In this document: positions 17,754 to 27,066 of the stretch, piece by piece
Numbering within the stretch: position 1 is the first letter of the stretch
Layout: each line of letters begins with the position of its first letter
Assembly (NCBI GenBank): GCA_041488095.1
Contig: JBGPOP010000021.1
Coordinates: 16,283 to 80,282 of the forward strand
DNA: 64,000 nucleotides
Direction: 5' to 3'
Source: DASYPQ01 sp041488095
GTDB lineage: Bacteria; Planctomycetota; UBA1135; GCA-002686595
The notes under the pieces: model-generated
Seen by the model: the letters and a program-made list of their open reading frames with translations, nothing else
Told to the model about the DNA's origin: nothing
Database searches by the model: none
Translations under genes and position numbers: made by a program

Positions 17754-20102
17754 CTACAGCCCCTGGAACGCGCGCGCCGCAGCCTCGCGCGCCGGGCCGG
17801 GCCGCAGGAGCCGGTCGTGTCCGTTGAGGCCGGGATCGGAGGGGTCGCTGCTCCAGCGCCACAGGATCGCGCCGTGCAGGGAGCCTCCGTCCCTCGCGCG
17901 CCGCAGCGCCTTCGCGAGCACCTCGAACTGCATGGCCTGGAGCCCGACCTCGCCCGTTGCCCCCGAGCCGCGCGGCGCGCTCGGCCGAGGTGCGCCGGCC
18001 TTGAAGCCCGCCCGGGTGAGGATCAGCGGCTTCCCATGTTCCTGCGCGATCTTGCTCAACGCGGAGAGCTGATTGCCGATGCGCGTCTCGAGCTGCAGGC
18101 CCGGGTCGCCTTCCCCATGCAGTGCGCGCTCGTCGATCTCCTCCTCGAGATCGCACCCGACGACATCGAGGTCGTCCCAGAACGAAAGCTCGCGCGCCTC
18201 GAGCAGGCAGTCGGCGCCCCACGTCAGGGACCCCGAGAACGCCCCCCGCGCAGCGCGGACCACCTTGCTCCAGCCCTCGCGTCTCCACCCGGATTCCCCC
18301 GGGACCGAGCGCCTTCCGTTGGCCGACTTGCTGGTCGATTCCGTCATGCCGCCGCCGAGGGCGAGCCCTTCCGCATCGGCCAGCTCGCACAGGAGAGCGG
18401 CGTGGACCGCGAAGCGCGCGTATCCGTCGAAGAACCTCTGCCAACCCGCCTCGCCAGCCTGGGGCCCGAGGCCGGCGAGCGACCCGGCCGGTCCGGTCAG
18501 GAGGTGCATCTGCAAGAGCGCGCGCATGCCGGACGCGCGCGCCTGGCAGAGGCCGCAGAAGACCCGCAGGTCGCCTTCGAAGGGGGCGAGAGCGCGCTCC
18601 GGTGTGATGTCGGGCACAGCGGCGGGATCGCGCTCTCCGGAGAAGTAGCAGGTCAACGCGACCGCGCCGGCCCCGATCGCGCGCGCCTCCCGCAGGCTCT
18701 CCTCGAAGGCCGCGGAGCCGAAGCCGTGGTCGGACGCGGACCCGGGCTCCTCGATCCCGACCCCCGCGAGGAACGGCGGATCCAGGAGCGCTCCCCGGCG
18801 CGCGGCGTGGCGCGCTTCGATCTCGACGCGACGGCGCGCCGCGAGGTCGTCGAGCCAGGCACCGAAGCTCTTCTCGAGCTCCGTGTCCAGGCTGAGAGCG
18901 GACCGGCCAGCCCACAGCTCGCGGACGAAGACCTCGCCGCGACTCTCCAGCAGGAAGCGGAAGAGCGCCGCGCGCAGGGGCAGGATCAGGTGCGGCGAGC
19001 TCGCCTCGACCGCCTGCGGATCGACGAGCGCCGCCGCGGACGGCGCGAGCCCTCCCGCGCGCAGCCATCCGATCCATTCGTCGAGGTCGCGCCCCCACCA
19101 GCGACGGGCAGCATGGAGGGCGGCGCCGTCGCCGATCCAGGGCGACGCCGGAGGCCCGAGGAGGTCCTCGGCGAGCGCGCGAGCGACCGCGATCCCCGCG
19201 TCGTGCGGGACTCCGCGTGCGAGGAGCGCGTGCACCTCGCCAGGGAGCGGCCTCCACGCGGCCAGGCTCGCTCCGCCGGCGCAGAGGGCGAAGCTCTCGG
19301 GCCTCGCGTGGAGGAAGAGGGCGAGCGGGCGCTTCGCGCGCTTCACTCCCGCCCATTGGACCGTCGCTTGCCGGGCCAGGGCGATGGCCTCCAGGTAGTC
19401 GCCGCGGATCGCAGGGTCGATCTCTCGCGAGGCTCTTACCGAGACGAGGTCCTTCCGCGCGGGCAGGTCCTCGAAGCCCGCGAGCGCCGCCGTCCGCGCG
19501 GCGGCGGCGTCGACGACGCGGCTCTCGACCAGGGCTCCGTCCTCCCACAGCGGCGCCTCCAGGGCGAGATCGAACGTGCGGTAGATCCGGATCCAGGGCT
19601 TCCAGCCCGGCTCGAGGCTGGCGGCGTAGCGCGCCAGGGCCGCATCGTCGTTTCCGTAGAGCAGCGTCAGCGGCAGACCGGGCCGCTCGGGGTCCTCGAG
19701 CACGGCGAAGAGCGCGTCGGAGGCGCCCGCGTAGGTGTCGCGCCGCCACGCGAACGACGGCCTGCCTCCGGTCCCGCCGATCTTCAGACCCAGCCGCGCG
19801 AGGAGGGACGCGGCCAGCTCGTCCTCCGGTCCGCCGACGACGATCCGCGCCGCGCGCGGGTCGCCGCGCTGCGCCAGCGAGAGAACGCGACACTCGACGC
19901 GGCGCTCCCGCGCGATCCGCTCGGCCGCCCGGGAGCACGCGGCCACGGCCGGACCCGGCCGGACGACGATCTCGACGACCTTGGCGCGCAGGAGGTTGCG
20001 CATGAGCGCAGCGCCGCCTCCTTCGCCCGCCGGCTGGAGGCGCGAGCACGCCCCGAAGAGTGCCATGAGGGGCAACGCCAGGATGGAGACCACGCGCTTC
20101 AT
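17754..20102 (-). CDS. Large lipoprotein: degenerate gluzincin-like part plus glycosidase-like TIM barrel
   Basis: 782 residues. A lipoprotein signal peptide ends in LFGAC. Residues 40-200 form an alpha/beta region (RIVVGGPEDELAASLLARLG). Residues 250-350 contain VPHDAGIAVARALAEDLLG followed by SPWIGDGAALHAARRWWG. I read this as a worn gluzincin core, with HD replacing HE and DG replacing EG. From about 470 onward the chain resembles the GH113/GTA TIM-barrel type: VALTCYFSGERD, then SGMRALLQMHLL, then SFWDDLDVVGCDLEEE, then GKPLILTRAGFK. It is probably a periplasm-facing or surface-exposed glycan-binding or glycan-cleaving protein. It closes the leftward glycosyltransferase operon and overlaps the GT2 gene upstream by ATGA, so its substrate may be the glycan made by that cluster. 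Confidence 0.65.
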   Translation of the reverse strand: MKRVVSILALPLMALFGACSRLQPAGEGGGAALMRNLLRAKVVEIVVRPGPAVAACSRAAERIARERRVECRVLSLAQRGDPRAARIVVGGPEDELAASLLARLGLKIGGTGGRPSFAWRRDTYAGASDALFAVLEDPERPGLPLTLLYGNDDAALARYAASLEPGWKPWIRIYRTFDLALEAPLWEDGALVESRVVDAAAARTAALAGFEDLPARKDLVSVRASREIDPAIRGDYLEAIALARQATVQWAGVKRAKRPLALFLHARPESFALCAGGASLAAWRPLPGEVHALLARGVPHDAGIAVARALAEDLLGPPASPWIGDGAALHAARRWWGRDLDEWIGWLRAGGLAPSAAALVDPQAVEASSPHLILPLRAALFRFLLESRGEVFVRELWAGRSALSLDTELEKSFGAWLDDLAARRRVEIEARHAARRGALLDPPFLAGVGIEEPGSASDHGFGSAAFEESLREARAIGAGAVALTCYFSGERDPAAVPDITPERALAPFEGDLRVFCGLCQARASGMRALLQMHLLTGPAGSLAGLGPQAGEAGWQRFFDGYARFAVHAALLCELADAEGLALGGGMTESTSKSANGRRSVPGESGWRREGWSKVVRAARGAFSGSLTWGADCLLEARELSFWDDLDVVGCDLEEEIDERALHGEGDPGLQLETRIGNQLSALSKIAQEHGKPLILTRAGFKAGAPRPSAPRGSGATGEVGLQAMQFEVLAKALRRARDGGSLHGAILWRWSSDPSDPGLNGHDRLLRPGPAREAAARAFQGL

Positions 20103-20899
20103 GCCGGACGCCTCCGCGTCTCTTCGCCACGCTGGAGCACCAGGAGCTTGGCGTACTTCATCCTCCCATAGTGTGCCGCGAGACACGCCTGGAGGAAGCC
20201 GCGCCAGCCCTCCAGGAAGCCGAGCTTGAGGACATAGGCGCGCACGAAGCGCGCACCGGGCCGGACCAGGAGGTCCGTCGCGTGCGCTCTCTCGCCCCGC
20301 GCGTGCATGCCCTCGGCCATGATGGTCGTATAGCGGTCGATCGTGCGCAGGTGCTCGGACAGATCGCGGTAGGGATGGTGGAGCAGGTCGGCCTGGCACA
20401 CGCCCACCGGGCCGTCGGCTTCGACGCGGTCGTGGGGATCGTGCCCGTCCCAGCGGCAACGGCGCCGGTCGAGCAGCCGCAGCTGCCAGTCGGGATACCA
20501 CGCGCCGCGGCGCATCCACCGGCCCAGGTAGCTCGACAGCCTGGGCATCCGCCAGCCCGCCCGGCCCGGAAAATCCGCCTCGCGCAGAGCCTGGATCTCC
20601 TCGCGCAGCGCCGGGGACACGCGCTCGTCGGCGTCGACGCACAGGACCCAGTCGTTGCGAGCCGCGCGGATCGCGAACTCCTTCTGCGCCACGTGGCCGG
20701 GCCAATCGCGCTCGATCACGCATGCCCCGTGCGCGGCCGCGATCTCCCGGGTCCGATCGCGGGAGTGGCTGTCGACGACCACGATCTCGTCGCAGAAGGC
20801 GACCGAGTCGAGGCACTCGCCGATCCGGTCCTCCTCGTCCATGGCGACGATGCAGGCGGAGAGTCCCGGGCGGCCCGGGGTGCGCGGCGACGCGTTCAA
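20099..20899 (-). CDS. Glycosyltransferase family 2 (WaaE/KdtX-like)
   Basis: 266 residues, cytoplasmic. GT-A features are visible: an N-terminal nucleotide-sugar strand (LSACIVAMDEEDRIGECLDSV), VDSHSRDRT, and the metal-binding CVDADERVS. The middle GAWYPDWQLRLLDRRR and the following HDRVE are characteristic of the LPS-core glucosyltransferase group WaaE/KdtX. The enzyme would add a hexose to lipid A-core or a related envelope glycan. It lies between a GT4 gene and the large lipoprotein gene, overlapping both by four bases, so the three form a translationally coupled unit reading leftward. The donor and acceptor are not deducible. Confidence 0.85.
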   Translation of the reverse strand: MNASPRTPGRPGLSACIVAMDEEDRIGECLDSVAFCDEIVVVDSHSRDRTREIAAAHGACVIERDWPGHVAQKEFAIRAARNDWVLCVDADERVSPALREEIQALREADFPGRAGWRMPRLSSYLGRWMRRGAWYPDWQLRLLDRRRCRWDGHDPHDRVEADGPVGVCQADLLHHPYRDLSEHLRTIDRYTTIMAEGMHARGERAHATDLLVRPGARFVRAYVLKLGFLEGWRGFLQACLAAHYGRMKYAKLLVLQRGEETRRRPA

Positions 20900-22047
20900 G
20901 GCTCTCTCCGCTCCTCGAGGACACTCCGATACAGCTTTTCGTAGTCGGCGACCATCTGGCTGGCGAGGAAACCCTCGGAGAGGCGCCCGGGGCCGGCGTC
21001 GCCGAGGCGCAGGCGGAGATCGCGATCCCCGGCCAGCCGCAGGAGAGCCTCCGCGAGCGCCGCGGGATCCTCCGGCGCGACGAGGAGACCCGTGCGCCCG
21101 TCGACGACGGCTTCGGCGAGTCCACCGACGCGGCTTCCGACGACCGGCCTGCGCGCGGCCATCGCCTCGAGGGCGGACACGCCCAGACCCTCGCGGCGCG
21201 AAGGCAGCACGAACACGTCGCAGGCGGCGAGGAGGTCGGCGGCATCGTCGCGGCGGCCGAGGAAGCGTACTCGCCCCGCGAGACCGAGCCGCTCCGCCTG
21301 CGCTTCGAGCGCCTCCCGCTCCGGACCTTCGCCCGCGATCCAGAGGAGGAGAGCACGCGCTTCCCCTGACCTCGGATCGAGCTCACGCGTCCGCGTCCGC
21401 GCCAGCGCCAGCGCATCGAGGAGGACGTCGAGGCCCTTGCGCCGCACGAGCGAAGCCAGGACGAGAAGGACGATCGTGCCATCGCCGGCCTCGAGAGCCC
21501 GCCGCGTGGCCTCGCGACCGGCGCGCGGCTCGAGTGCGAGACGATCGACGGCGCTGTGGATCACCGAGACCTTCTCCGGCGCGACGCCGCCCGCGAGCAA
21601 CGCTTCCCGGACCGCGGGCGAGATCGCCACCGCGCGGGCGACGAGCGGGCCGTAGATCACGCGCTGGCGCCAACCTCGCCGGATCGGTCGGTCCATGCGC
21701 CGCGTCGTGATCGCCGGGATGGAGAGCATCCGGGCCGCGAGCCCCCCGAGCCAGGTCGCGCGGCCGGTGTGGAGATGGACGAGGTCGGGGCGGAACCCCT
21801 CCAACTCGCGCTTCAGGCCGGTCACGGCCCCGAGATCGAGGTCGCTCGCCATCCGCACGGTGCGGACGGGGATCGCTCGCGCCCGTGCTGCGGCCTCGGA
21901 GCGGCTCCGGGGCTGGCACAGGAGTAGGACCTCGTGGCCGAGCGCGCGGAGGCCCTCCAGGAGGAGGAAGACCTGGACCTCGCCGCCCGAGAAATCCTTC
22001 TCGGCGTCGATGTGAGCGAGGCGCAGCGGTCGGGAGCCCGACGCCAT
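20896..22047 (-). CDS. Glycosyltransferase family 4
   Basis: 383 residues from the ATG at 22047; a GTG three bases upstream is an alternative. It has a GT-B fold. The N-terminal half has the usual start LAHIDAEKDFSGGEVQVF and DLVHLHTGRATWLGGLAAR. The C-terminal half has VIHSAVDRL, a nucleotide-binding region (FLGRRDDAADLLAACDVFVLPS) and the E-x7-E-like segment REGLGVSALEAMAARRPVV. It is similar in plan to PimB/WaaG-type transferases that build LPS core or capsule. It overlaps the GT2 gene by ATGA and is preceded by a sulfotransferase gene 31 bases away, probably in one operon. Confidence 0.88.
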   Translation of the reverse strand: MASGSRPLRLAHIDAEKDFSGGEVQVFLLLEGLRALGHEVLLLCQPRSRSEAAARARAIPVRTVRMASDLDLGAVTGLKRELEGFRPDLVHLHTGRATWLGGLAARMLSIPAITTRRMDRPIRRGWRQRVIYGPLVARAVAISPAVREALLAGGVAPEKVSVIHSAVDRLALEPRAGREATRRALEAGDGTIVLLVLASLVRRKGLDVLLDALALARTRTRELDPRSGEARALLLWIAGEGPEREALEAQAERLGLAGRVRFLGRRDDAADLLAACDVFVLPSRREGLGVSALEAMAARRPVVGSRVGGLAEAVVDGRTGLLVAPEDPAALAEALLRLAGDRDLRLRLGDAGPGRLSEGFLASQMVADYEKLYRSVLEERREP

Positions 22048-22081
22048 CACGAAGGGGTCGATCGGCGGGAGAGCACGCAGC

Positions 22082-22912
22082 TCACCTCGGCGCCGCGGAC
22101 GCCGGGGCGGAATAGCCGAACTCGGGGCGGAGCCGCGCGATCTCGGCCTCGAGGAACGCGATGTCCTCCGCGGAGAGGTAGTCGACGTAGCCGCCGACCT
22201 TGCCGCGGCGGACCTTGAACGAATCGACGTCGGCCGAGTCCCCGGGCCGCATCTCGCCCTTCTCGAACCAACCCTCGCGCTCCATCTTCTGCATCCGCTC
22301 GAACGAGGTGGCCTCGATCGCGCTCTTCAGCGCCGCCTCGTCGATCCTCTCGATGCCGACGGATCCCAGCATCCCCCGGAACGTGCCCGACGGGTCGCGT
22401 CGGCAGTCCTCGTAGCGCACGAGTCGGAATCCGGGCAGGGAGCCGAAGGTCGAGAACCAGCCGTTCATGATGTCCACGATGGGCCGCACGCCCCACAGCG
22501 GATCGCGGAGCATCTCGGGAAGGTCGCCCTGGAACCGCCGGTTGCGCTTGGTCAGGTGGAAGTGGAGCGAGACCACGACATCGCGGGGATCCCGGGCGAG
22601 CAGGAGCAACCGCTTGGTCGAGCACAGCCCGAGCGGGACGACGTGCCTCCCGCGCAGGCGGTTCCAGAACCGCCGGTCGGTCAACTGCTGCCAGCGCTCG
22701 TGCGTGAACGCGATGCGGGGCCGGAATCCGTTCTCGTCGAGCTCCGTGCCCGGGACCAGATCCCGGCCCTCTGCGGCGGCCCGATAGGCGCGGAAAACGA
22801 CCCGGATCCAGGTCCTCCCGCTCTTCGGGATGGAGACGACGATCGCGTCGGCATCGCGGAAGACCCTGCGCTGGGAGCTGAGGTTCCAGGTGACCTTCTC
22901 GCCGATCTGCAC
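22082..22912 (-). CDS. PAPS-dependent sulfotransferase
   Basis: 276 residues. The 5'-phosphosulfate loop is IPKSGRTWIR near residues 29-38. The 3'-phosphate motif is LLLARDPRDVVVSLHFH near 112. A C-terminal RRGKVGGYVDYLS segment, typical of cytosolic-type sulfotransferases (RKGxxGDWKNHFT-like), lies near residues 235-250. Members move sulfate from PAPS to hydroxyl or amino groups of sugars, lipids or small molecules. Given its place as first gene of a leftward glycosyltransferase operon, a sugar or glycolipid is the likely acceptor. Sulfated polysaccharides are common in Planctomycetota, which fits the context but does not prove it. Confidence 0.88.
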   Translation of the reverse strand: MQIGEKVTWNLSSQRRVFRDADAIVVSIPKSGRTWIRVVFRAYRAAAEGRDLVPGTELDENGFRPRIAFTHERWQQLTDRRFWNRLRGRHVVPLGLCSTKRLLLLARDPRDVVVSLHFHLTKRNRRFQGDLPEMLRDPLWGVRPIVDIMNGWFSTFGSLPGFRLVRYEDCRRDPSGTFRGMLGSVGIERIDEAALKSAIEATSFERMQKMEREGWFEKGEMRPGDSADVDSFKVRRGKVGGYVDYLSAEDIAFLEAEIARLRPEFGYSAPASAAPR

Positions 22913-23064
22913 GTCCGCATGCTACGGAGTCCGTTTCCCCGCCGCCATCACCGGCGCCTCCCGTCGACCGCCGGCCTGCCGGGCGGATGAAGGGCCGAAC
23001 CGGTATCGGGGCTCTTGCCCAACTCGGTCGCGGAGGGCCGCGGCGAAGGAAGTAGGATCCTCCC
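22913..23064. other. Divergent intergenic region at the centre of the glycan island
   Basis: These 152 bases separate the leftward sulfotransferase operon from the rightward GT4 gene and must hold promoters for both directions. I see no convincing -35/-10 boxes. AGGATCC lies just before the rightward ATG, with GGAAGTAGG a little upstream as the likely ribosome binding site. Confidence 0.3.
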
Positions 23065-24192
23065 ATGCGAGTGGCTCTCGTCCACATGCGCCACGCCGCG
23101 ACCGGCGGGACCGAGCGCTACCTGAACCAGATCGCCGCGCACCTCGCCGGGCGCGGAGACGACGTGACGATCGTCTGCCGGAGCCACGCGGCGCGTCCGC
23201 ACCCGAGCGTTCGATTCGAGGTCCTGCGGCCGCTCGCGGTCGGACCGGCGATGCGCATGACGAGCTTCGCGCGTGCGGTCGAACGTCATCTTCGCGAGCC
23301 GAGCTACGACGTCGTCTATGGTCTCGGCAAGACCTGGACGCACGACGCCGTGCGCCTCGGCGGAGGCTGCCACCAGACCTACCTCGACCTCACGGGCAGC
23401 GAAGCCCGCCGCAAGGACCGGCTCGCGCTCGAGATCGAGACCCGCTCGCTCTCCTCCGACGCCTGTTTCCGCGTCGTCGTCAACTCGAAGATGGTCCGCG
23501 AGGACGTCTTGCGCCGCCACCGCGTTCCGAAGGAGCGGATCCGCCTGATCTACAACGGCGTCGACCTGGAGCGCTTCCACCCGCAGCGGAGACCCGGCCC
23601 GGGTGCGGAGCTGCGGCGATCGCTCGGGATCTCCGACCGCGAGATCGCCGTCCTCTTCCTCGGCTCGGGCTACGCGCGCAAGGGCCTCGACCTCCTGATC
23701 GAAGCCTTCCGCGAGGTCTCCGCGGCGCGGCCGGGGGCGCGTCTGGTCGTCGCGGGCCGCGATTCCAGCCAGGACGGGTTCCGACGCGCCGCCTCGGACG
23801 CAGGCCTCGACGAGCGTGTGCGCTTCCTGGGAACCCGCAGCGACGCGGAGGTCTGCTACGCGGGCGCCGATCTGTACGTGCTGCCGACGCGCTACGACCC
23901 CTTCGCGAGCACGACGCTCGAGGCTCTCGCGAGCGGGCTGCCGGCGATCACGAGCCGCGCGAACGGCGCGTCCGAGCTGATCGAGGAGGGCCGGAGCGGC
24001 AGCGTCCTTCCCTCGCTCGACGCCGCCTCGATCGCCCGCGCGGTCGTCGACTGGTGCGACCGCGACCGCCTGCTCGAGGCCTCCGGGAGGGCCCGCGCCC
24101 TGGCCGAGCGCCATCCGGCCGGCGCCAAGTGTGCGGAGAGCGCTGCGGTCCTCGACGAGGTCGCGGCCGAGAAGGCGGGAGCGCGCGCGTGA
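23065..24192 (+). CDS. Glycosyltransferase family 4 (WaaG-like)
   Basis: 375 residues with a GT-B fold. It starts MRVALVHMRHAATGGTERYL, matching the donor-side glycine loop of WaaG/RfaG-type heptose- or glucose-transferases. It then has DVVYGLGKTWTHDAVRLGGG (acceptor domain), LIYNGVDLERFHP (linker strand), AVLFLGSGYARKGLDLLIEAF, and the C-terminal YVLPTRYDPFASTTLEALASG with E-x7-E-type donor-binding residues. The most likely role is adding the first hexose to an LPS inner core. The stop overlaps the GTG of the methyltransferase gene (GTGA), so the two are coupled. Confidence 0.9.
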   Translation: MRVALVHMRHAATGGTERYLNQIAAHLAGRGDDVTIVCRSHAARPHPSVRFEVLRPLAVGPAMRMTSFARAVERHLREPSYDVVYGLGKTWTHDAVRLGGGCHQTYLDLTGSEARRKDRLALEIETRSLSSDACFRVVVNSKMVREDVLRRHRVPKERIRLIYNGVDLERFHPQRRPGPGAELRRSLGISDREIAVLFLGSGYARKGLDLLIEAFREVSAARPGARLVVAGRDSSQDGFRRAASDAGLDERVRFLGTRSDAEVCYAGADLYVLPTRYDPFASTTLEALASGLPAITSRANGASELIEEGRSGSVLPSLDAASIARAVVDWCDRDRLLEASGRARALAERHPAGAKCAESAAVLDEVAAEKAGARA

Positions 24193-24983
24193 GAGCCGGG
24201 CCCTGGTCCAACCCCAGCACGAGCGATCGCGCGCTCGCGCTCCTCGACGGACTCGACTGGAGGACGGCGCGCGTGGCCGACGTCGGCGCAGGCCCGGGTT
24301 GGTTCTCGCACCGGATGAGCGAGCATCTGAGCCGGGACCTGGGGCTCGATCCGCGCGGGCGCGTGCTGGCCTGCGACCTCTTTCCCCGGACCTTCGAGGT
24401 CGAGGGGCTCGAGTGCCTGGCCACCGGTCCCGACGGCCGCCTGCCCTTCCCGGATGCGAGCGTCGACGCCGCGGTGAGCATCGAGGTGATCGAGCACGTC
24501 GAGGATCCGTTCGCGTTCCTGCGCGAGATCGCCCGCATCGTCAAGCCGGGAGGCCGCGTGATCGTCTCGACGCCCAACGTTCTCAGCCTGTCCTCGCGCG
24601 TGCGCACGCTCCTGTGGGGCTTCCCCGAGCTCTTCGATCCTCTGCCTCTCTCCGATGCGGATCCCAAGCGTCTCGGAGGCCACATCCAGCCGATGACGCC
24701 CTACTTCCTCGCCTACGCCGCGCTCCGGGCCGGGCTCGTGGAGCCGCGCTTTTTCTCCGATCGCACCAAGCGATCCTCGGCCGCGCTGGCGCTCCTGCTC
24801 TCCCCGGCGCTCCTCGCCGCCCAGGCTTTTCACCGCGTTCGTCTCTCGCGCAAGCGCCCGGCCATCCTGCGCGAGAACCGGGAGCTCATCGCGGGGCAGT
24901 CGTCGTGGAGCCTCTTGACCTCGCGCAGCACGGTGCTGTGCGCGCGCAAGCCCGCCGTTGCCCGCGACACCCGGCCGGGCTAG
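24189..24983 (+). CDS. Class I SAM-dependent methyltransferase
   Basis: 264 residues from a GTG overlapping the upstream stop. The SAM-binding motif I is VADVGAGPGWFS, followed by the acidic ACDLFPRTF, motif II region FPDASVDAAVSIEVIEHVEDP and motif III KPGGRVIVSTPN. This is the Methyltransf_11 pattern. The C-terminal 90 residues contain a hydrophobic stretch (ALALLLSPALLAAQAFHRV) that may form an amphipathic or membrane-touching helix, so the substrate could be a lipid-linked glycan. The end overlaps the 3' end of the convergent asnB by four bases (shared CTAG). Confidence 0.85.
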   Translation: MRAGPWSNPSTSDRALALLDGLDWRTARVADVGAGPGWFSHRMSEHLSRDLGLDPRGRVLACDLFPRTFEVEGLECLATGPDGRLPFPDASVDAAVSIEVIEHVEDPFAFLREIARIVKPGGRVIVSTPNVLSLSSRVRTLLWGFPELFDPLPLSDADPKRLGGHIQPMTPYFLAYAALRAGLVEPRFFSDRTKRSSAALALLLSPALLAAQAFHRVRLSRKRPAILRENRELIAGQSSWSLLTSRSTVLCARKPAVARDTRPG

Positions 24984-26803
24984 CTCGGAGGCTGCGGCGC
25001 GCCCGCGCCGCCGTGCGCGCGCACGAACTGGTCGAGCACCCACACGATCCACAGCTTCTGGCTGTCCTGCGAAGCCCGGAACGCGCGCAGCACGTCCTCG
25101 TGCCGGATGCGGAAGGCGTCGAAGACCTCGAGGTCGCGCTCCATCCGGAAGAAACCTTCGGCGCGGATGAAGTGCTTGATGGGTACCGAGAAGCCGCGCT
25201 TCTTCCCCCAGGCGAACCGGGTCGGCAGCTTCCTCGAGAGCGCGCGCCGCAGGAGGAGCTTCTGGGCTCCGGCGCCGAACTTGAGGGAGTCCGGCAGGCG
25301 CGCGGCGAACTCGACCATGCGGTGGTCGAGCAGCGGCGGCCGCACCTCGAGGCCGAACCGCATCGCGGTCCGGTCGACCTTGGTCAGGATCCCGTCGGGC
25401 AGGTAGGTCTCGAGATCGAGGGCCTGCTGGCGGGCGTAGGGCGGGAGGTCCTTCCTCGAGTGCTCGCGCAGGAGCCAGTAGTCGTCGTAGTCGCGGAGCT
25501 CGGGCGAGGCCACCTCGAGGAATCGACGCTTGGCCTCGCGCGGGATGCCTCCGTGGAAATGGCAATCCCGGCCGAGCTGGCCTCCGGCGGCGTTGCGCAG
25601 CCAGGCCGGGCCGCCGAGGGCGCCGAGCCCCGGCAGCGCGTCCGCGAACGCGTAGAGCGCCCGACGGCGCTCGGCCTTCAGGTAGCGCCCGTAGCCGAGG
25701 TGCGTCTCGTCCCCGCCGTCGCCGGAGAGCACGACCTTGAGCTGCGAGCCTGCGTAGCGGCACAGCAGGATCATCGGCAGCGCCGAATGGTCGGCGAAGG
25801 GTTCGTCGAAGATCTCGGGGAGGAGCGGGAGCGTCTGGCGCAGCTCCTCGGTCGAGAAGCGCCCCACCCAGGACTTCGATCCGAGGACCTTCGCGATCTC
25901 GACCGCCGCGGACGCCTCGTCGTCGTCCTTCTCCGGGAAGGCGATCGTGAACGCGTCCAGCGGCCGTTCGGCCACCGAACGGGTCCACGCGGCGACGAGC
26001 GAGGAGTCGACGCCGCCGGAGAGGAAGATCCCGACCGGCACGTCGGAGACGAGGTGCTCGCGGATCACGCGCGTGGCGAGAGCCTCGAGCTCGTCGAGGG
26101 CGTCTGCCTCGCTCCTCCCCTCCTCCGGCTCGAAACGCGGTTCCCACCAACGATGGAGGCTCGTCTTCCCGTCCGAGTGCTCGAGCCAGTGGGCCGGCAA
26201 CAGCTTCCGGGTGCGCCGGAAGATCGTCTTCGGTCCCGGGACGAACTGGTAGGTCAGGAAGTCGTACCAGGCGGTCACATCGGCCTCGAGGTCGAGACCG
26301 GGAAGGGCGCGGATCGCCTTCAGCTCGGAAGCGAAGGCGAAGCGTCCGGGCTCCTCGTGCCAGTAGAGCGGCTTGATCCCCAGCCGATCGCGCGCGAGGT
26401 AGAGCGCGCGCTTCTTCGTGTCGTAGAGCGCGAAGGCGAACATCCCGTGGAGCTCGGGAAGGAGATCCATCCCGAGCTCCTCGTAGAGGTGCAGCACGAC
26501 CTCGGCATCGCAGCGCCCCCGGAAGCGGTGGCCCTTCTCCATCAGGCTCGCGCGCAACTCCTCGTGGTTGTAGATCTCGCCGTTCAGGACGAGCGCGAGC
26601 GAACGGTCCTCGTTGAACATCGGCTGCGCGCCGGCTTCGGAGAGATCGATGATCGACAGCCGCGTGTGGCCGAGGAAGAGCCGGTGGTCCGAGTCGGCGT
26701 GCGAGCCCGTGGCATCCGGTCCGCGGTGGCGAAGCGTCGCGAGCGCTCGCCGGCCGTCCGAGGTCGCGAGGTTCCAGCCGACGGCGCCGAAGATTCCGCA
26801 CAT
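24980..26803 (-). CDS. asnB: Asparagine synthase, glutamine-hydrolysing (AsnB type)
   Basis: 607 residues when started at the ATG at 26803, which places the nucleophile Cys at position 2 (MCGIFGAVGW) as class II glutamine amidotransferases need. An upstream start in the same frame would bury it. The glutaminase domain covers about residues 1-200 (RHRGPDATGSH; LNGEIYNHEELR). The synthetase domain has the pyrophosphate loop FLSGGVDSSLVAAW near residue 255 and the ending KKRGFSVPIKHFIR. It makes asparagine from aspartate, glutamine and ATP, but homologues inside O-antigen or capsule clusters amidate uronic acids or related sugars. Its place in this glycan island favours the second role. It is transcribed opposite to its neighbours. 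Confidence 0.92.
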   Translation of the reverse strand: MCGIFGAVGWNLATSDGRRALATLRHRGPDATGSHADSDHRLFLGHTRLSIIDLSEAGAQPMFNEDRSLALVLNGEIYNHEELRASLMEKGHRFRGRCDAEVVLHLYEELGMDLLPELHGMFAFALYDTKKRALYLARDRLGIKPLYWHEEPGRFAFASELKAIRALPGLDLEADVTAWYDFLTYQFVPGPKTIFRRTRKLLPAHWLEHSDGKTSLHRWWEPRFEPEEGRSEADALDELEALATRVIREHLVSDVPVGIFLSGGVDSSLVAAWTRSVAERPLDAFTIAFPEKDDDEASAAVEIAKVLGSKSWVGRFSTEELRQTLPLLPEIFDEPFADHSALPMILLCRYAGSQLKVVLSGDGGDETHLGYGRYLKAERRRALYAFADALPGLGALGGPAWLRNAAGGQLGRDCHFHGGIPREAKRRFLEVASPELRDYDDYWLLREHSRKDLPPYARQQALDLETYLPDGILTKVDRTAMRFGLEVRPPLLDHRMVEFAARLPDSLKFGAGAQKLLLRRALSRKLPTRFAWGKKRGFSVPIKHFIRAEGFFRMERDLEVFDAFRIRHEDVLRAFRASQDSQKLWIVWVLDQFVRAHGGAGAPQPPS

Positions 26804-27066
26804 GTCAGGTCCAGATCGCTCGAGCCGGCCCGGAAGCAACCTCGGCGAGGGATCGGGGCGCGTGCGCGACGATACTCGACGGAGGGCCCTCTTCGACGAG
26901 GATTTCCGAGCGGCCTTCGCGGTCGACTCCGAGGGCCCGATCCGGACCTCGGATGGCGGGGTGCTCGGCCGGTGAGATCGAGGCTGCCCGCAACTGCAGC
27001 GTTTGCGCGGGCATCGGCTCCGGGCTACAAACTGCCGCCCGGCGAAGCGACCGATCGACTCGGACG
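26804..27066. other. Divergent intergenic region, asnB / methyltransferase
   Basis: 263 bases between outward-reading genes; promoters for both should lie here. No clear boxes, repeats or RNA elements were seen. The segment 26990-27060 (TGCAGCGTTTGCGCGG, then GGGCTACAAACTGCC) contains the least GC-rich bases and may hold the rightward promoter. Confidence 0.3.

Noticed and set aside
24980..26839. An earlier start for asnB, 12 codons upstream
   Set aside because: Class II amidotransferases need Cys directly after the initiator Met; the ATG at 26803 provides this and the upstream start does not.
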